From Sphingomonas sp. C3-2 (lineage in GTDB: Bacteria; Pseudomonadota; Alphaproteobacteria; Sphingomonadales; Sphingomonadaceae), in NCBI RefSeq assembly GCF_033025475.1, contig NZ_CP130322.1, positions 868,001-932,000 of the forward strand: a DNA stretch of 64,000 bases. Reading direction: 5' to 3'. The notes below the pieces were generated by a model. The model was not told the DNA's origin, searched no databases, and saw nothing but the letters and a program-made list of their open reading frames with translations. The position numbers and the translations under genes are program-made. Positions 48,357 to 59,407 of the stretch are shown here, piece after piece. Within the stretch, counting starts at the first letter, position 1. Each line of letters begins with the position of its first letter.

Positions 48357-49393
48357 TGAGCAAGTTCGATCCGACCACCGACAAGCTGTACATTCAGGAC
48401 GTAACACTGCGCGATGGCATGCATGCCATCCGCCACATGTACGGCCTCGACCATGTCCGCAGCATCGCCAAGGCACTGGATGATGCCGGCGTCGACGCAA
48501 TCGAAGTCGCGCATGGCGATGGTCTTTCAGGTGCAAGCTTCAACTATGGTTTCGGCGCCCACACCGATTGGGAGTGGATCGAAGCGGTAGCGGAAGTGCT
48601 GAACAAGTCGGTCCTCACCACGCTGATCCTGCCCGGTGTCGGCACCGTCGAGGAACTGAAGCGCGCCTATGACCTTGGCGTGCGTTCGGTTCGCGTCGCA
48701 ACCCACTGCACCGAAGCCGACGTTTCGAAGCAGCATATCGGCATCGCCCGCGATCTCGGCATGGACGTGTCCGGCTTTCTCATGATGAGCCACATGATCG
48801 AGCCCGAGACGCTGGCCCAGCAGGCACTGCTGATGGAAAGCTATGGCGCCCAGTGCGTGTACGTCACCGACAGCGGTGGCGCGCTCGACATGGACGGCGT
48901 ACGCGATCGCCTGCGTGCCTATGACAAGGTGCTCAAGCCCGAAACGCAGCGCGGCATCCACGCACACCACAACCTGTCGCTCGGCGCCGCCAACTCGATC
49001 GTCGCGGCACAGGAAGGCGCAGTTCGCATCGACGCAAGCCTCGCCGGCATGGGCGCAGGTGCAGGCAACGCCCCGCTTGAAGTGTTCATCGCTGCCGCCG
49101 ACCGCAAGGGCTGGAACCATGGCTGCGACGTCAACGCGCTCATGGATGCGGCCGAAGACCTCGTCCGTCCGCTGCAGGACCGCCCGGTCCGCGTCGACCG
49201 CGAAACGCTCTCGCTCGGCTATGCCGGCGTCTATTCGAGCTTCCTGCGTCACGCCGAAAAGGCCGCTGCGGATTATGATCTCGACACACGCGCGATCCTC
49301 GTCGAACTCGGCCGCCGCCGGATGGTTGGCGGTCAGGAAGACATGATCGTCGACGTCGCGCTCGACATGCTCAAGGCGCGCGAAAGCGCCTGA
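48356..49393 (+). CDS. hsaF: 4-hydroxy-2-oxovalerate/hexanoate aldolase HsaF
   Basis: A 345-residue class II pyruvate aldolase of the DmpG family. It has [15 protein letters not shown] at residues 13-27 (catalytic Arg and metal Asp), [15 protein letters not shown] and the metal-binding [13 protein letters not shown]. It cleaves 4-hydroxy-2-oxohexanoate to pyruvate and propanal and forms a complex with HsaG. It is the last meta-pathway gene and a terminator follows. Confidence 0.95.
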   Translation: MSKFDPTTDKLYIQDVTLRDGMHAIRHMYGLDHVRSIAKALDDAGVDAIEVAHGDGLSGASFNYGFGAHTDWEWIEAVAEVLNKSVLTTLILPGVGTVEELKRAYDLGVRSVRVATHCTEADVSKQHIGIARDLGMDVSGFLMMSHMIEPETLAQQALLMESYGAQCVYVTDSGGALDMDGVRDRLRAYDKVLKPETQRGIHAHHNLSLGAANSIVAAQEGAVRIDASLAGMGAGAGNAPLEVFIAAADRKGWNHGCDVNALMDAAEDLVRPLQDRPVRVDRETLSLGYAGVYSSFLRHAEKAAADYDLDTRAILVELGRRRMVGGQEDMIVDVALDMLKARESA

Positions 49394-49407
49394 TCGCATC
49401 CTGATAT

Positions 49408-49446
49408 GGGGAGGCCAAGGGGCAACAGCCCCCGGCCTCCCCTTTT
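49408..49446 (+). terminator. Rho-independent terminator after hsaF
   Basis: GGGGAGGCC (49408-49416) pairs with GGCCTCCCC (49434-49442) and is followed by TTTT. Confidence 0.87.
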
Positions 49447-49481
49447 CCTGTTTCATCGGTCTGGAGAGGGACTGAGCCCTG

Positions 49482-50951
49482 ATGTCTGAAATTACGCCTA
49501 TTCGTCCGCTTCCCGAAGCTGAAGTGCCGGGATGGGACATCGAAACCGATGTCGCCATCATCGGATTTGGCGCGGCAGGTGCCTGCGCCGCGATCGAAGC
49601 GGCTGCGGCCGGTGCCAGCGTCACGCTGTTTGAATCGGGCTCGGGCAGCGGCGGGGCATCTGCCCTGTCGGGCGGTGAAATCTATATCGGCGGCAATGGC
49701 GGCAGCGATGCCCAGCAGGCCGCGGGCTTCACCGACAGCACCGAAGATTTCGAAAAATACATGATGATGGCCGGCGGTCCCGATGCGGATGCCGCCAAGG
49801 TCAGCCTTTATGCGCGCGAAAGCCTCAACCACTATCAGTGGCTGAAGGATCAGGGCGTTCCCTATAAGGGCAGCTTCGTTCCTGGCAAGGTGATCGAACC
49901 CGCCGAAGACGACACGCTTTTGTGGTCGGGCAGCGAAGCGGCATGGCCCTTCTCGCAGGAAGCCAAGCCGGCACCGCGCGGCCATACCATCCAGTTCATG
50001 GGTTGGGGCGGCGGCCGCAAGCTTGTCGACATCCTCGAAGGCCGCGCTCGCGCGCTGGGCGTCGACGTTCGTACCGATGCGCGCGCGCTCAGCCTGATCG
50101 CCGACGCTTCGGGCCGCGTGATCGGTCTGGTTGTCCGGATCGACAACAAGCCGCAATATGTGCGGGCGCGCAAAGGCGTGGTCCTTGCGACTGGCGGTTT
50201 CTGCATGAATCAGGAAATGCTGCGGCGCTATGCGCCCGAAACGCTGCGTCTGAACGACCCGCTCGGCGAGAACGATAACGGTTCGGGCATCCTTATGGGC
50301 ATGGGTGCCGGCGGCGACGCGATCCATATGGACGAATTCTTCACGACCTGCCCGTGGATCATGCCGGCTTCGCTGGTGAAGGGGATCTTCGTCAACGAAC
50401 GTGGCCAGCGGTTCATCAACGAAGACGCCTATCATGGCCGCGTCAGCCGGACTCTCCTCGATCAGCCGGGCGACAAGGCCTATCTGCTTGTGGATAACGA
50501 GATCTTCGATCGGCCACTCGATCTTGCGCGGATCGAGATCGCGGCCGTTGGCGAGACCTGGGAAGAAGTTGAACAGGAACTCGGCATGTCCGAAGGCACG
50601 CTCAGCCACACCGTTCACCATTTCAACAAGCACGCGGCAGAGGGCAAGGATCCGATCTGCAACAAGGATGCGGAATGGCTAAAGGTGCTCGATCAGGCAC
50701 CGTTCGCGGCGCTCGAGCTCAATGCCAGCACCAGCTATTTCTCGTTCTTCACGCTGGGCGGTCTCAACACCGCGCCGACGGGCGAAGTGCTCGATCGCGG
50801 CGGTCAGCCCGTGCCCGGCCTTTATGCCGCGGGCCGCACGACGTCTGGCCTGCCGCGCTGGGGCCATGGTTACAGCTCGGGACTCAGCCTTGCGGACTGC
50901 ACCTTCTTTGGCCGCATGGCCGGGCGCACCGTCGGCAGCGCCGCCGCCTGA
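49482..50951 (+). CDS. FAD-dependent oxidoreductase of the KstD/fumarate reductase superfamily
   Basis: A 489-residue flavoprotein with the FAD loop VAIIGFGAAGACAAIEAAAA (about residues 25-44), SGGASALSGGEIYIGG and the C-terminal segment RWGHGYSSGLSLADCTFFGR. It belongs to the FAD_binding_2 superfamily with KstD, but the KstD-specific C-terminal GAGATLGPAMTFG is absent and it is about 70 residues shorter. It may be a 3-ketosteroid delta4-dehydrogenase or a reductase for another ring position. GGAGAGG about ten bases upstream serves the ATG. It follows the hsaF terminator and so probably has its own promoter. Confidence 0.8.
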   Translation: MSEITPIRPLPEAEVPGWDIETDVAIIGFGAAGACAAIEAAAAGASVTLFESGSGSGGASALSGGEIYIGGNGGSDAQQAAGFTDSTEDFEKYMMMAGGPDADAAKVSLYARESLNHYQWLKDQGVPYKGSFVPGKVIEPAEDDTLLWSGSEAAWPFSQEAKPAPRGHTIQFMGWGGGRKLVDILEGRARALGVDVRTDARALSLIADASGRVIGLVVRIDNKPQYVRARKGVVLATGGFCMNQEMLRRYAPETLRLNDPLGENDNGSGILMGMGAGGDAIHMDEFFTTCPWIMPASLVKGIFVNERGQRFINEDAYHGRVSRTLLDQPGDKAYLLVDNEIFDRPLDLARIEIAAVGETWEEVEQELGMSEGTLSHTVHHFNKHAAEGKDPICNKDAEWLKVLDQAPFAALELNASTSYFSFFTLGGLNTAPTGEVLDRGGQPVPGLYAAGRTTSGLPRWGHGYSSGLSLADCTFFGRMAGRTVGSAAA

Positions 50952-50977
50952 TACCGTATCACCGAGGCAACTGGGGG

Positions 50978-51008
50978 GGCCCTGTCGGAGCAATCCGGCA
51001 GGGCCTTT
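50978..51008. terminator. Hairpin terminator between convergent genes
   Basis: GGCCCTGTCGG (50978-50988) pairs with CCGGCAGGGCC (50995-51005) with one G-U pair, followed by TTT. Confidence 0.75.
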
Positions 51009-51012
51009 GCCG

Positions 51013-52140
51013 TTATACGAGGATGGCGACACTCGTCAGGATGATACGAACGAGGTCCGCCTGCCCCCGCGCGCCCGTCTTGCTGTAGACGATCTTGGAG
51101 TAATTGCGCGCCGTCGCCTCGGTGAGCCCGATTTCGGCGGCCGCCTCGGCGATCGATTGCCCGCGCGAGATGCCAAGCGCCAGACGCGCTTCCCCCTGGC
51201 TCAGCCCGAAGAGGCTCATCAGTTGTTCAATACGGCTGTCACTGGTTTCGCGGTCTCCGTGGATATAGGCAGTCGCAATCGGCTTTCTTTCCCCCGACAC
51301 GCCGGACTGGCGGATGGGGACGAGCAGGATGTCGATCCATGGATCCTCCGACAAACGGATGGCCCTGGCACGCGCGGCGGCATCACTTGCGAAGGATTTC
51401 AGCGCATCGCGCAAAACCTTGTCCGCCTGGCGCGACGCGGGCATCAATTGCCCAGCGGACACCTGGCGCAGCACCGAGCTATGGCGCAGCAAATGCTCGG
51501 CATGCGGATCCATCTCGATGATATGGCCGTGTGCGTCGAGCGTGAGCCATCCGAAATTGAGCCGACGCACCGCCTCCCCGGCAATCCCGGCCTTTACCTG
51601 CCAGCGGTCGATCGTCGCAAAGATGCGGAGCGCGACGGTGATGTGCTGGGCAAGCTGACCGATGAAGTTGGTCTGCCCGCCGGTGAAATCAGCGCCCTCT
51701 TTCCAGATCGTCAGCCAGCAGCGATAACCGCCCGGTTCCTCGATCTTCATCACGCGCAGCCAGTTGCGCTTGCCCGGCAGCACGAACTCGCGAAGATATT
51801 TCTCATGTTCCGGATTGGCCGGGGCGACGAATTCGGCGAGCGAGTAAACTCGTCCCGGGCGAAGCACGTCATAGGGGATCGGATCGAGCCGATAGAGGCG
51901 TTCATTGTAGCGCTGGCGGAGCTCAAGCGACTCAGGCGCACCTGCGTACAACTCGGTCGATTCGTTGAGCGGAGCATCGGCATGGCGGAAATATAGCGCG
52001 CAGGTGACCGCACCGAGCCGGCGGCGCAAACGTTCCAGAAATGTCGACCAGAGCGGGCTTTCCAGCGGCCCCGCATAGAGGCTTGCGAGGATGTCCTGTT
52101 CGTCGATGCGCAGCATTTTCGGCTCTTTCGAAGTATTCAT
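51013..52140 (-). CDS. LuxR-type transcriptional regulator (paralogue 3)
   Basis: A 375-residue regulator homologous in layout to those at 18265 and 30017. The N-terminus DILASLYAGPLESPLWSTFL parallels LVTLIYQGPLESQPWQGFLE of paralogue 1. The C-terminal LuxR helix-turn-helix contains LSQGEARLALGISRGQS and LTEATARNYSKIVYSKTGAR. It faces the second FAD enzyme and marks the right edge of the steroid island. The start may be 52140 or the ATG at 52116; neither has a strong ribosome site. Confidence 0.8.
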   Translation of the reverse strand: MNTSKEPKMLRIDEQDILASLYAGPLESPLWSTFLERLRRRLGAVTCALYFRHADAPLNESTELYAGAPESLELRQRYNERLYRLDPIPYDVLRPGRVYSLAEFVAPANPEHEKYLREFVLPGKRNWLRVMKIEEPGGYRCWLTIWKEGADFTGGQTNFIGQLAQHITVALRIFATIDRWQVKAGIAGEAVRRLNFGWLTLDAHGHIIEMDPHAEHLLRHSSVLRQVSAGQLMPASRQADKVLRDALKSFASDAAARARAIRLSEDPWIDILLVPIRQSGVSGERKPIATAYIHGDRETSDSRIEQLMSLFGLSQGEARLALGISRGQSIAEAAAEIGLTEATARNYSKIVYSKTGARGQADLVRIILTSVAILV

Positions 52141-52214
52141 CCCAAATGGGAGGTGCCTTGAATCACGACCGCTTTAAGCCGGTTTCGACAGAACACAAAG
52201 GCGGAGAGTAGCTG

Positions 52215-53150
52215 GTGTTGACGAGTGAAGTAGCGGCACAGGCCGCAAGCCGGTCGCTGACCCATTTGGAGCGGCTGGAAGCGGAAAGCATCCAGATCAT
52301 GCGGGAGGTTGTGGCGGAGGCCGAGCGTCCGGTGATGCTGTATTCGGTGGGCAAGGATTCGGCGGTGATGCTGCATCTGGCGCGCAAGGCGTTTTACCCG
52401 TCGCCGCCGCCCTTTCCGCTGCTGCACGTCGACACGACGTGGAAGTTCAAGGACATGTATGCGCTTCGCGACCGGATGGCGGCGGAGAGCGGGATGGATC
52501 TGCTCGTCTACCAGAACCCCGAGGCGCTGGCGCGCGGGATCAACCCGTTCGACCATGGCCCGCTCCACACCGATATGTGGAAGACCGAGGGGCTGAAGCA
52601 GGCGCTCGACCATTATGGCTTCGACGTCGCCTTTGGCGGCGCGCGCCGCGACGAGGAAAAGAGCCGCGCCAAGGAACGTGTCTTCTCGTTCCGTTCGGCC
52701 AACCACCGCTGGGACCCCAAGAACCAGCGCCCCGAGCTGTGGCGGCTGTACAATGCCAAGAAGACCAAGGGCGAAAGCATCCGCGTCTTCCCGATCTCGA
52801 ACTGGACCGAGCTCGACATCTGGCAGTATATCCACCTCAACAACATCCCGATCGTGCCGCTCTATTTCTCGGCGCCGCGCCCCACCGTCGAGCGCGACGG
52901 CATGCTGCTGATGGTCGATGACGAACGTTTTCCGCTGAAAGACGGCGAAGAGCCGGTGATGCGCTCGATCCGCTTCCGCACGCTCGGCTGCTACCCGCTG
53001 ACCGGCGCGGTCGAAAGCACCGCGGCGACGCTGCCTGAGGTGATCCAGGAGATGCTGCTGACGACGACCTCGGAGCGCCAGGGCCGCGTGATCGACAAGG
53101 ATGGCGGCGACGCCAGCATGGAGAAGAAGAAGCAGGAGGGGTATTTCTGA
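52215..53150 (+). CDS. cysD: Sulfate adenylyltransferase small subunit CysD
   Basis: A 311-residue PAPS-reductase-fold protein. It has the PP-loop [51 protein letters not shown] and [12 protein letters not shown], diagnostic of CysD. With CysN it makes APS from ATP and sulfate in the cytosol. The start is GTG with CGGAGAG upstream. It begins the cysD-cysNC-cysQ operon. Confidence 0.96.
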   Translation: MLTSEVAAQAASRSLTHLERLEAESIQIMREVVAEAERPVMLYSVGKDSAVMLHLARKAFYPSPPPFPLLHVDTTWKFKDMYALRDRMAAESGMDLLVYQNPEALARGINPFDHGPLHTDMWKTEGLKQALDHYGFDVAFGGARRDEEKSRAKERVFSFRSANHRWDPKNQRPELWRLYNAKKTKGESIRVFPISNWTELDIWQYIHLNNIPIVPLYFSAPRPTVERDGMLLMVDDERFPLKDGEEPVMRSIRFRTLGCYPLTGAVESTAATLPEVIQEMLLTTTSERQGRVIDKDGGDASMEKKKQEGYF

Positions 53151-53253
53151 GCCGCGCCTGACGCGTGCCGGAACCCCTGTCCTTTCGCTCTTTTTCGTCT
53201 CTGCGCCGCCCCCGGGGCGGCCGCCCGACCCGTTCGGGACCAAGGAGTTTCCA

Positions 53254-55155
53254 ATGACCGACAAAAGCTATCAGGCCGACGCCCTCATCGCCGAGGATAT
53301 CGACGCCTATCTCGCCCAGCACCAGACCAAGTCGCTGCTGCGCTTCATCACCTGCGGCTCGGTGGACGACGGCAAGTCGACGCTGATCGGCCGCCTGCTC
53401 TATGACAGCAAGATGATCTTCGAGGATCAGCTGGCCGCCCTCGAAGCCGACAGCAAGCGCGTCGGCACGCAGGGCCAGGAGATCGACTTCGCGCTGCTCG
53501 TCGACGGCCTCGCCGCCGAACGCGAACAGGGCATCACGATCGACGTCGCCTACCGCTTCTTCGCGACCGAGAAGCGCAAGTTCATCGTCGCCGACACCCC
53601 CGGCCACGAACAATATACCCGCAACATGGTGACCGGCGCCTCGACCGCCGACCTCGCGGTGATCCTGATCGACGCGCGCAAGGGCGTGCTGACCCAGACC
53701 AAGCGCCACAGCTATCTGGCGCATCTGATCGGCATCCGGAACATCGTGCTCGCGGTCAACAAGATGGACCTGGTCGATTACGACCCCGCGGTATTCGACG
53801 CGATCGTCAAGGATTACCGCGAGTTCGCGACCGAGATCGGGATCACCGATTTCGTCGCCATGCCGATCTCGGGCTTCAAGGGCGACAACATCACCGCGCC
53901 CTCGGACAACACCCCCTGGTATCAGGGCCCGACGCTGATGGGCCATCTCGAGACGGTCGAGGTCGATGCGACGCGCGACCAGCAGCAGCCCTTTGCGCTC
54001 CCCGTCCAGTGGGTGAACCGCCCCAATCTCGACTTTCGCGGCTTTTCGGGGCTGATCGCGACCGGCACCGTCAAGCCGGGCGACAAGATCCGCGTCATCC
54101 CCTCGGGCAAGACCTCGACCGTGGCGCGGATCGTCACGCTCGACGGCGATCTCGACGAGGCGGTTGCCGGCCAGTCGGTGACGGTGACGCTGACCGACGA
54201 GATCGACTGCTCGCGCGGCGACGTGATCGCGACCGCCGACAACCCGCCGCAGAGCGCCGACCAGTTCGAGGCGACGATCGTCTGGATGTCGGACGAGGAA
54301 ATGCTGCCCGGGCGCGGCTACTGGCTCAAGCTCGGCACCCAGATGGTGACCGCGCAGGTGCAGGCGCCCAAATATCAGGTCAACGTCAACACGCTCGAGC
54401 ATCTCGCCGCCAAGACGCTCGACCTCAACGCGATCGGCATCGCCAATCTGTCGACCGACAAGCCCGTCGTCTTTGCGCCCTATGCGCAGAACCGCGATCT
54501 GGGCGGGTTCATCCTGATCGACAAGATCACCAACGCGACCGTGGCGGCGGGCATGCTCCACTTCTCGCTGCGCCGCGCCGACAATGTCCACTGGCAGGCG
54601 ATCGACATCACGCGCGAAGACCATGCCAAGCTGAAGAACCAGAAGCCCGCAGTGGTGTGGTTCACCGGGCTGTCGGGTGCGGGCAAGTCGACGATCGCCA
54701 ACCTCGTCCAGAAGCGGCTCCACCGGATGAACCGCCACAGCTATCTGCTCGACGGCGACAATGTCCGCCACGGGCTCAACAAGGATCTCGGCTTCACCGA
54801 TGCCGACCGCGTCGAGAATATCCGCCGCGTCGGCGAGGTCGCCAAGCTGATGGCCGATGCCGGGCTGATCGTGCTCAGCGCGTTCATCTCGCCCTTCCGC
54901 TCCGAGCGCCGCCTCGTGCGCGAGATGATCGAAGCCGGCGAGTTCATCGAGGTCCATATCGACACCCCGCTCGCCGAGGCCGAGGCGCGCGACGTCAAGG
55001 GGCTGTACAAAAAGGCGCGTTCCGGTGAACTCAAGAACTTCACCGGCATCGACAGCCCCTATGAAGCCCCCGAAAACCCCGAAATCCGCATCGACACCAC
55101 TAACCTTACCCCCGAACAGGCCGCAGAACTGATCGTTGAAAGGATCCTTGGATGA
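53254..55155 (+). CDS. cysNC: Bifunctional CysNC: sulfate adenylyltransferase GTPase subunit fused to APS kinase
   Basis: A 633-residue fusion. The N-terminal part is an EF-Tu-like GTPase: GSVDDGKST at 35-43, DTPGHEQY and NKMD. The C-terminal part, from about residue 465, is APS kinase with [20 protein letters not shown] and [13 protein letters not shown]. CysN activates ATP sulfurylase by GTP hydrolysis and the kinase makes PAPS. AAGGAG and the ATG at 53254 fix the start; the frame is open upstream without similarity. PAPS can serve sulfate assimilation and also the sulfotransferase at 28.8 kb. Confidence 0.96.
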   Translation: MTDKSYQADALIAEDIDAYLAQHQTKSLLRFITCGSVDDGKSTLIGRLLYDSKMIFEDQLAALEADSKRVGTQGQEIDFALLVDGLAAEREQGITIDVAYRFFATEKRKFIVADTPGHEQYTRNMVTGASTADLAVILIDARKGVLTQTKRHSYLAHLIGIRNIVLAVNKMDLVDYDPAVFDAIVKDYREFATEIGITDFVAMPISGFKGDNITAPSDNTPWYQGPTLMGHLETVEVDATRDQQQPFALPVQWVNRPNLDFRGFSGLIATGTVKPGDKIRVIPSGKTSTVARIVTLDGDLDEAVAGQSVTVTLTDEIDCSRGDVIATADNPPQSADQFEATIVWMSDEEMLPGRGYWLKLGTQMVTAQVQAPKYQVNVNTLEHLAAKTLDLNAIGIANLSTDKPVVFAPYAQNRDLGGFILIDKITNATVAAGMLHFSLRRADNVHWQAIDITREDHAKLKNQKPAVVWFTGLSGAGKSTIANLVQKRLHRMNRHSYLLDGDNVRHGLNKDLGFTDADRVENIRRVGEVAKLMADAGLIVLSAFISPFRSERRLVREMIEAGEFIEVHIDTPLAEAEARDVKGLYKKARSGELKNFTGIDSPYEAPENPEIRIDTTNLTPEQAAELIVERILG

Positions 55156-55892
55156 GCGTTACCGTATCCGATCATGAACTGGCCCGCCAGATCGCAGAGG
55201 CAGCAGGAGAAATCCTGCTGACCCTCCAGAAATCGGGGCTGTTCGAGGGCAAGGCTTTGGGCAAGGCAGGCGATCAGGTTGCCAACGCCTTCATCATCGA
55301 GGCACTGAAGGCCCAGCGTCCTGACGATGCGATCCTGTCCGAAGAGGAAAAGGACAATCTGGATCGCTGCCAGGCATCGCGCGTCTGGGTGGTCGATCCG
55401 CTCGACGGTACGCGTGAATATTCCGAAAAGCGCACCGACTGGGCGGTGCACATCGCGCTGGCGATCGACGGCGAACCCGCCGTCGGCGCCGTCGCGCTGC
55501 CGGGACTGGGCCTTGTGCTCGGCGCCGATGCGCCCAGCACGCTGCAGCCTGCGGCAGACCCGCTGCGCATGCTGGTGAGCCGTACGCGCCCGGCAGCGGA
55601 AGCCGTATCGGTGGCCGAAGCACTGGGCGCCGAACTGGTGCCGATGGGGTCTGCCGGTGCCAAGGCGATGGCGGTGGTGCGCGGCGAGGCCGACATCTAC
55701 CTCCACACCGGCGGTCAATATGAGTGGGACAATTGCGCGCCTGCCGCCGTCGCGCTTGCCGCCGGGCTGCATGTCAGCCGCATCGACGGTTCGCCGCTGG
55801 TTTACAATTGCGAAGACCCGTATCTTCCCGACCTGCTGATCTGCCACAAGCATCACGCGCCGCAGATTCTGGAGATGATCGGCAACGCCTGA
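55152..55892 (+). CDS. cysQ: 3'(2'),5'-bisphosphate nucleotidase CysQ
   Basis: A 246-residue inositol-monophosphatase-fold enzyme. It has ILSEEEKDN (metal-binding Glu pair), [20 protein letters not shown] (metal Asp residues) and [16 protein letters not shown]. CysQ hydrolyses PAP, the by-product of PAPS use by PAPS reductase or sulfotransferases, to AMP. It is coupled to cysNC by an ATGA overlap. Confidence 0.93.
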   Translation: MSVTVSDHELARQIAEAAGEILLTLQKSGLFEGKALGKAGDQVANAFIIEALKAQRPDDAILSEEEKDNLDRCQASRVWVVDPLDGTREYSEKRTDWAVHIALAIDGEPAVGAVALPGLGLVLGADAPSTLQPAADPLRMLVSRTRPAAEAVSVAEALGAELVPMGSAGAKAMAVVRGEADIYLHTGGQYEWDNCAPAAVALAAGLHVSRIDGSPLVYNCEDPYLPDLLICHKHHAPQILEMIGNA

Positions 55893-55899
55893 TCCTTTA

Positions 55900-55925
55900 G
55901 TGACGGGTGCCTCGGCGCCCGTCAC
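55900..55925 (+). terminator. Hairpin after cysQ
   Basis: GTGACGGGTGCC pairs with GGCGCCCGTCAC (one G-U pair) across a minimal loop, seven bases past the cysQ stop. No T-run follows. Confidence 0.55.
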
Positions 55926-56039
55926 ACCCGCTTCTCAGGACTATCCCCTATATATCTGAACCCCTTCCCAGAGGCATGGCCCGATAAAGGGTAGAAGCGG
56001 CGCCGTAATGGCTCCGCAATCCCGCAATGCGGTGAGCCA

Positions 56040-56804
56040 ATGTACTTCGAGGGGGCAATCAAGGCGCAGGAACGCGCCGAGGCGAAACAAGAGGCTTTGT
56101 GCGGAGCGACCAGCCGCTGCACCAACTGCCCCGCCCGCGCCGATGCGATCTGCGCCGGCCTCGCGCCCGAAGCGCTTGATGACCTCCATCAGCTGAGCCG
56201 CCACCGCGTCTTGCGCAAGGGCCAGACGCTGGTGTGGCAGGGCGACCGTACCGACATCGCCGCCACCGTCATTTCCGGCATGCTCAAACTGTCGGCAGCG
56301 ACCGCCGATGGCCGCGAACAGATATTGGGCCTTGTCGCCCCCGGCGGTTTCGTCGGCCGGATCGACGAAGCTCGCGCGCGTTATGACATCGTCGCGCTGG
56401 CCGATACCGAGCTTTGCCAATTCTCTGGCCCGGGACTGGCGCTGTTCGCAAGCCGCCACCCCGAAATCGCGTCCGCGCTTCTGGGCAAGACGATGCAGGA
56501 ACTGGACCGTTCTCGCCACTGGCAGCTGATGCTGGGTCAGGCGAGCGCGGCCGAGCGTGTGGCGACGATGCTGCTCGATTTCGCCGGTGCCGATCTGGAA
56601 GCCGGTGGCTGCTACCCCTTTCCGCTGAGCCGCGGCCAGATGGCCGAGCTGGCCGGGCTGACGATCGAGACGGTGAGCCGCCAGATCAGCCAGTTGAAGC
56701 GCAACGGGGTAATCAGCGTACTTTCGCGCACCAGCTTTTCCGTTCGCGATCCGCACGCGCTGATGGCGCTGGCCGGGCTGAGCCCCGTCGCGGCGACCCA
56801 TTGA
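56040..56804 (+). CDS. FNR-type oxygen-responsive regulator (Crp/Fnr family)
   Basis: A 254-residue Crp/Fnr regulator. Cysteines Cys27-x2-Cys30-x7-Cys38 and Cys126 match the FnrN/FnrL pattern that binds an oxygen-labile 4Fe-4S cluster; an extra Cys21 is present. A cyclic-nucleotide-fold domain is followed by the helix-turn-helix [20 protein letters not shown] with the E-xx-SR recognition set of FNR. Such regulators activate cbb3 oxidase genes at low oxygen. It lies 34 bases upstream of ccoN. I did not find a clear TTGAT-N4-ATCAA site immediately upstream. Confidence 0.88.
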   Translation: MYFEGAIKAQERAEAKQEALCGATSRCTNCPARADAICAGLAPEALDDLHQLSRHRVLRKGQTLVWQGDRTDIAATVISGMLKLSAATADGREQILGLVAPGGFVGRIDEARARYDIVALADTELCQFSGPGLALFASRHPEIASALLGKTMQELDRSRHWQLMLGQASAAERVATMLLDFAGADLEAGGCYPFPLSRGQMAELAGLTIETVSRQISQLKRNGVISVLSRTSFSVRDPHALMALAGLSPVAATH

Positions 56805-56838
56805 AAAACAGAAACGTCCCAACAAGGAAACGCAGACA

Positions 56839-58503
56839 ATGCACAGCTTGCTGATGAGGACCGGGGGGTGGATGGCCGTCGTGCTGTTCGCGATCGTCGG
56901 TATAGCATTATCGGCCGATACCGGCTTTGCCGTGCACATGACGATCGTGGCGCTGGCCGCGATCGTTGCCATGTGGATCGGCATGAGCCGCGCCGATTAT
57001 TCGGCCATGGCGCGCGGCATATTGAAGATGCCCGCCAATGAAGGCGAATATGACGACGACCCCACGCGCTGGGGCGTTCTGGCCACGGTTTTCTGGTGCG
57101 TGGTGGGCCTGCTGGCGGGCGTGTTCATCGCCCTGCAGCTGGCCTTCCCCGCGCTGAACTTCTCATCTGAGTTCACCACCTTCGGGCGCTTGCGTCCCTT
57201 GCACACCTCGGCCGTGATCTTCGCCTTTGGTGGCAACATCCTGATCGCGTCGAGCTATTACGTCGTGCAGCGTACGAGCCGGGCACGCCTGGCCTTTCCC
57301 ATGCTCGCCCGCTTCGTCTTCTGGGGCTACCAGATGTTCATCGTGCTGGCGGCCACCGGCTATGTCCTCGGCATCACCGAGGCGCGCGAATATGCCGAGC
57401 CCGAATGGTATGTCGACCTGTGGCTGACGATCGTCTGGGTGGCGTATCTGGTGGTGTTCGTCGGCACGCTGCTGAAGCGCAAGGAACCGCATATCTATGT
57501 GGCCAACTGGTTCTATCTGAGCTTCATCATCACGATCGCGATGCTCCACATCGTGAACAACCTGACGATGCCGGTCAGCCTGTTCGGATCGAAGAGCTAT
57601 TCGGCCTTTGCCGGCGTTCAGGACGCGCTGACCCAGTGGTGGTACGGCCATAATGCAGTGGCGTTCTTCCTGACCACGCCGTTCCTGGCCATGATGTATT
57701 ATTTCGTGCCGAAACAGGCCGAACGCCCGGTCTACAGCTACCGGCTGTCGATCATCCACTTCTGGTCGCTGATCTTCCTCTATATCTGGGCGGGTCCGCA
57801 CCACCTGCATTATACCGCGCTGCCCGATTGGGCGCAGACGCTGGGCATGGTGTTCTCGGTCATCCTGTGGATGCCCAGCTGGGGCGGCATGATCAACGGC
57901 CTGATGACGCTGAACGGCGCATGGGACAAGATCCGCACCGACCCGATCATCCGCCTGATGGTGATGGCGATGGCGTTCTACGGCATGGCGACCTTCGAGG
58001 GCCCGATGCTGTCGATCAAGGCGGTCAACTCGCTGAGCCACTATACCGAATGGACCGTCGGCCACGTCCATGCCGGCGCACTGGGCTGGAATGGCATGAT
58101 CAGCTTTGCCGCCGTCTATTTCCTCGTGCCGCGCCTGTGGGGCCGTGAGCGCCTCTATTCGCTGCGCATGGTGAACTGGCACTTCTGGCTCGCGACGCTG
58201 GGCATCGTCCTCTACGCCGCCTCGATGTGGGTGGCCGGGATCACCCAGGGCCTGATGTGGCGCGAATATGGGCAGGACGGTTACCTCGTCTACGCCTTCT
58301 CCGAAGTCGTGGCCGCCATGTTCCCCTATTACGTCATCCGTTCGGTGGGCGGTGCGCTCTACCTGGCTGGTGCGATCGTGATGGTGTGGAACGTCTGGCA
58401 GACGATCCGTGGTCAGCAGCGCGCCGAGCGCCCGATGAGCCAGCCGGCCTATGATGCCGCGAAGGACCGTCCGCTCGCGCCCGCAGCGCAGCCCGCCGAA
58501 TAA
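56839..58503 (+). CDS. ccoN: cbb3-type cytochrome c oxidase subunit I CcoN
   Basis: A 554-residue heme-copper oxidase subunit with about 14 membrane helices. Copper and heme ligands are in [17 protein letters not shown] (low-spin heme His), [11 protein letters not shown] (CuB His), [10 protein letters not shown] (the CuB His pair) and [15 protein letters not shown]. The last two residues blocks identify CcoN rather than an aa3 oxidase. It reduces oxygen with high affinity in the inner membrane. ACAAGGAAA precedes the ATG. Confidence 0.96.
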   Translation: MHSLLMRTGGWMAVVLFAIVGIALSADTGFAVHMTIVALAAIVAMWIGMSRADYSAMARGILKMPANEGEYDDDPTRWGVLATVFWCVVGLLAGVFIALQLAFPALNFSSEFTTFGRLRPLHTSAVIFAFGGNILIASSYYVVQRTSRARLAFPMLARFVFWGYQMFIVLAATGYVLGITEAREYAEPEWYVDLWLTIVWVAYLVVFVGTLLKRKEPHIYVANWFYLSFIITIAMLHIVNNLTMPVSLFGSKSYSAFAGVQDALTQWWYGHNAVAFFLTTPFLAMMYYFVPKQAERPVYSYRLSIIHFWSLIFLYIWAGPHHLHYTALPDWAQTLGMVFSVILWMPSWGGMINGLMTLNGAWDKIRTDPIIRLMVMAMAFYGMATFEGPMLSIKAVNSLSHYTEWTVGHVHAGALGWNGMISFAAVYFLVPRLWGRERLYSLRMVNWHFWLATLGIVLYAASMWVAGITQGLMWREYGQDGYLVYAFSEVVAAMFPYYVIRSVGGALYLAGAIVMVWNVWQTIRGQQRAERPMSQPAYDAAKDRPLAPAAQPAE

Positions 58504-58514
58504 GGAAGATCGAC

Positions 58515-59249
58515 ATGGCGACCAAATTTTTCGACCACAAGCGGATCGAACGCAATGTCACCCTGCTCGGCGCGTTGTCGCTGGTGGCGGTGGCGATCGG
58601 CGGGATCGTCGAGATCGCGCCCTTGTTCTGGATCGACAGCACGATCGAGAAGGTGGAAGGGGTCCGCCCCTACACCCCGCTCGAGCTGGCCGGGCGCAAC
58701 ATCTATATGCGCGAAGGCTGCTATAGCTGCCACAGCCAGATGATCCGTCCGTTCCGCGACGAGGTGGAGCGTTACGGCCATTATAGCCTTGCCGCCGAAA
58801 GCGTCTACGACCACCCCTTCCAATGGGGATCGAAGCGCACGGGCCCCGATCTGGCCCGCGTGGGTGGGCGCTACTCGGATGAATGGCATGTCCAGCATCT
58901 GAAGGATCCACGCGCCGTGGTGCCGGAATCGATCATGCCCGGCTATGCGTTCCTTGCCGACAAGGAGCTGAAGCCCGAGGGCATGGCCGGGCATCTGACG
59001 GCGCTCAGCCGGGTGGGTGTTCCCTATACCAAGGAAGCGATCGACGCGGCGGACGCCGATATGCGCGCACAGGGCGACCCGGATTTTGATTCCGACGGCT
59101 TCGACCAACGTTATCCCAAGGCGCAGAGACGCGATTTCGACGGCAATCCCGGCAAGCTGACCGAGATGGACGCGCTGGTCGCCTATCTGCAGATGCTCGG
59201 CACGCTCGTCGACTTCGAGGCGGCCTCGGCGCAGGAGGAACCCCGATGA
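58515..59249 (+). CDS. ccoO: cbb3-type cytochrome c oxidase subunit II CcoO
   Basis: A 244-residue membrane-anchored monoheme cytochrome c. A single N-terminal transmembrane helix ([18 protein letters not shown] region) is followed by [15 protein letters not shown], the CxxCH heme site, and YAFLADKEL with the distal Met region. It carries electrons from CcoP to CcoN. It overlaps ccoQ by four bases (ATGA). Confidence 0.96.
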   Translation: MATKFFDHKRIERNVTLLGALSLVAVAIGGIVEIAPLFWIDSTIEKVEGVRPYTPLELAGRNIYMREGCYSCHSQMIRPFRDEVERYGHYSLAAESVYDHPFQWGSKRTGPDLARVGGRYSDEWHVQHLKDPRAVVPESIMPGYAFLADKELKPEGMAGHLTALSRVGVPYTKEAIDAADADMRAQGDPDFDSDGFDQRYPKAQRRDFDGNPGKLTEMDALVAYLQMLGTLVDFEAASAQEEPR

Positions 59250-59407
59250 GCTATAATGAGCTGCGCCATCTGGCGGACAGCTGGGGGCTCGTTTTCCTGG
59301 CCGCCGCCTTCCTCACCTTTATCGGCTGGACCTTTCGCAAGGGCGCGCATGTCCATCACGACCGCGCGGCGAACATGATCTTCGACGAGGACCAAGACAA
59401 TGGCTGA
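59246..59407 (+). CDS. ccoQ: cbb3 oxidase small subunit CcoQ
   Basis: A 53-residue protein, [20 protein letters not shown] at its start, then a single transmembrane helix ending FIGWTFRKG and a short charged cytoplasmic tail. CcoQ stabilises the cbb3 complex. It starts within the ccoO stop, and its last eight bases overlap ccoP. Its size, location and single helix make the identification firm although the sequence is short. Confidence 0.9.
   Translation: MSYNELRHLADSWGLVFLAAAFLTFIGWTFRKGAHVHHDRAANMIFDEDQDNG

Noticed and set aside
52837-54957. A 706-codon open frame on the minus strand
   Set aside because: It is antisense to cysD and cysNC and has a low-complexity His/Arg/Asp-rich composition typical of a shadow frame.
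56040-56838. A canonical FNR box (TTGAT-N4-ATCAA) in front of fnr or ccoN
   Set aside because: No convincing copy was seen in the 55893-56039 gap or in the 34 bases before ccoN.
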